A stretch of DNA of 6,939 nucleotides from assembly GCA_029067255.1 (NCBI GenBank), contig JAIEEW010000242.1:6767-13705 (forward strand), read 5' to 3'. This document shows, in pieces, positions 6,041 through 6,939 of the stretch. The position numbers and the translations under genes were made by a program. Under the pieces are notes generated by a model. The model saw only the letters and a program-made list of their open reading frames with translations. It made no database searches and was not told where the DNA came from. The DNA is from Clostridia bacterium (GTDB lineage Bacteria > Bacillota > Clostridia > Christensenellales > UBA3700). The number at the start of each line of letters is the position of its first letter. Positions within the stretch are counted from its first letter, which is position 1.

Positions 6041-6939
6041 TTACATTATCTCAAAATGTTTTAATGTTTCTTTTATCGCTTCGATCATTCTCGGTGTCGG
6101 ATGCGCACGCGGTCTTTTTAATTCTTCGACTGCGTTGGGGGCGTCGTACATAGGCAAACCTAAATCGCGCTTGACTTCGGCAATATATGCCGTATGGACT
6201 TTGAAGCCATAAGTCTTTTCGATATAGTCTTGTATCTTCTTATACGTTACTTTATCTTTCGGCTTGCATTCATTGTCGCGCTCTTTGATTTTCTTTAACG
6301 AAAACTGTCCTTCGCCGTCCCCGAATTCTACGTCGATGTTGATATGACTGTCGGGAGTTTTTTTGGAAAGCACGACGAGCGTCTCCACCCATTTGGTATG
6401 CGGAAACATGTCGTATGGCGTAACCGACTCGACGTCGTATTTTTCAAGCAAATATTTCATATCGCGCGCAAGCGTCGCAGGATTGCATGAAACGTAAATC
6501 AACTTAGTAGGCTCAGCCTTTAATATACTGTCTATTACTTTCCTGTCGCATCCTTTGCGCGGCGGGTCCACGACGACTATGGATTTGTCTAAAGTCGCTA
6601 TCAAAGGCGGCAGTTCCCTAGCGCAATCCCCGCATATCGAAATTATCTTATCGGCATTGCCGTTATCTTTCGCAAGCGCGCGAGCGTCGTTTACCGCGTC
6701 TTCGACTATTTCGATAGCGTATACTTTTTTGGCGTATTTAGCAAAAATATTGCTCATTATTCCTATTCCACTGTACGCGTCGATCACGTTGGGTATACCG
6801 CTTTCTTTTATTATCTCTCCCACTCTCGAATAAATCATATCTCTTACTTTGTCGTTAATTTGCATAAAAGAAAGCATAGACACTTGGTATTTTACTCCCA
6901 GCGTTTGTGCCGGAAGGGTTTGAGAGCCGCGCAACAATA
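6041..6939 (-). CDS. rlmD: 23S rRNA (uracil-5-)-methyltransferase, RlmD/RlmCD type (5' end outside the window)
   Basis: The last 299 or so codons of an SAM-dependent enzyme that makes 5-methyluridine in 23S rRNA. Counting from the first full codon in the window (6937): substrate-fold segment SFMQIN (23-28), SAM motif DAYSGIG (53-59), VVVDPPRKG (121-129), the catalytic cysteine C151 in YVSCNPATLARD, and MFPHTKWVE (177-185) with the general-base glutamate E185. The TTG at 6937-6935 is almost surely an internal leucine, since the frame stays open to the edge and the N-terminal TRAM/central part of the family is missing. After about residue 195 comes a C-terminal extension: YKKIQDYIEKTYGFKVHTAYIAEVKRDLGLP (232-262) and a proline-rich stretch ending in ALKHF-like ETLKHFEIM (290-298). 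I recall this module on many clostridial methyltransferases, with unknown role. In Bacillota one enzyme (RlmCD) can modify both U747 and U1939, so the exact target is open. It is a housekeeping neighbour, separated from the defence genes by its own terminator. Confidence 0.9.
   Translation of the reverse strand, partial: LLRGSQTLPAQTLGVKYQVSMLSFMQINDKVRDMIYSRVGEIIKESGIPNVIDAYSGIGIMSNIFAKYAKKVYAIEIVEDAVNDARALAKDNGNADKIISICGDCARELPPLIATLDKSIVVVDPPRKGCDRKVIDSILKAEPTKLIYVSCNPATLARDMKYLLEKYDVESVTPYDMFPHTKWVETLVVLSKKTPDSHINIDVEFGDGEGQFSLKKIKERDNECKPKDKVTYKKIQDYIEKTYGFKVHTAYIAEVKRDLGLPMYDAPNAVEELKRPRAHPTPRMIEAIKETLKHFEIM

Noticed and set aside
6935..6937. TTG as the start codon of the methyltransferase
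   Set aside because: The frame continues to the window edge and the N-terminal part of the family is missing, so this is an internal leucine in a gene cut by the window.

Overview
The window reads as a piece of a Bacillota genome, most likely an uncultured or gut-type Clostridia. The reasons are an AT-rich composition, strong AGGAG-type ribosome binding sites before almost every gene, a sigma-A promoter with an extended -10, and the style of the RlmD-like methyltransferase and of the small Cro/C1 regulator. The genus cannot be told from the sequence. Every gene I accept is on the minus strand, so the biological order runs from high to low coordinates.

Layout in transcription order: (1) 6939-6041, the 3' part of an RlmD/RlmCD-type 23S rRNA uracil-5-methyltransferase with an extra C-terminal module, closed by a clear intrinsic terminator at 6000-6038. 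(2) 5991-5907, a short intergenic region with a well-formed promoter (TTGCGT, 17-base spacer, TATAAT) and a near-perfect inverted repeat just upstream of it. (3) 5906-5703, a 67-residue Cro/C1-type HTH regulator. (4) 5700-5419, a 93-residue protein I do not recognise. (5) 5416-3752, mod, and 3758-1548, res, a complete type III restriction-modification pair. (6) 1529-582, hamA (DUF1837 nuclease), and 589-1, the first 196 codons of hamB (SF2 helicase), which together make a Hachiman (AbpAB-like) antiphage module; hamB runs off the window.

The six defence genes are packed with gaps of 2, 2 and 18 bases and overlaps of 7 and 8 bases. I see only one good promoter, in front of the regulator, so the block looks like one transcription unit: regulator, unknown small protein, type III methylase, type III restriction subunit, Hachiman nuclease, Hachiman helicase. 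Type III R-M marks self DNA by N6-adenine methylation and cuts unmodified DNA. Hachiman pairs a helicase that surveys DNA with a PD-(D/E)XK nuclease and acts as a second, damage-sensing layer. Putting both behind one small HTH regulator is the most interesting feature of the window.

Hand counts of base composition suggest a mosaic. Sampled lines of res are about 43% GC, sampled lines of hamA/hamB about 32%. Within mod, the catalytic/target-recognition core (about 4140-5160) is clearly more AT-rich than both ends of the gene. This fits modular assembly of the locus and exchange of the mod core. No tRNA, rRNA, CRISPR array, insertion sequence or attachment site was seen, and no stretch over 300 bases lacks a gene.
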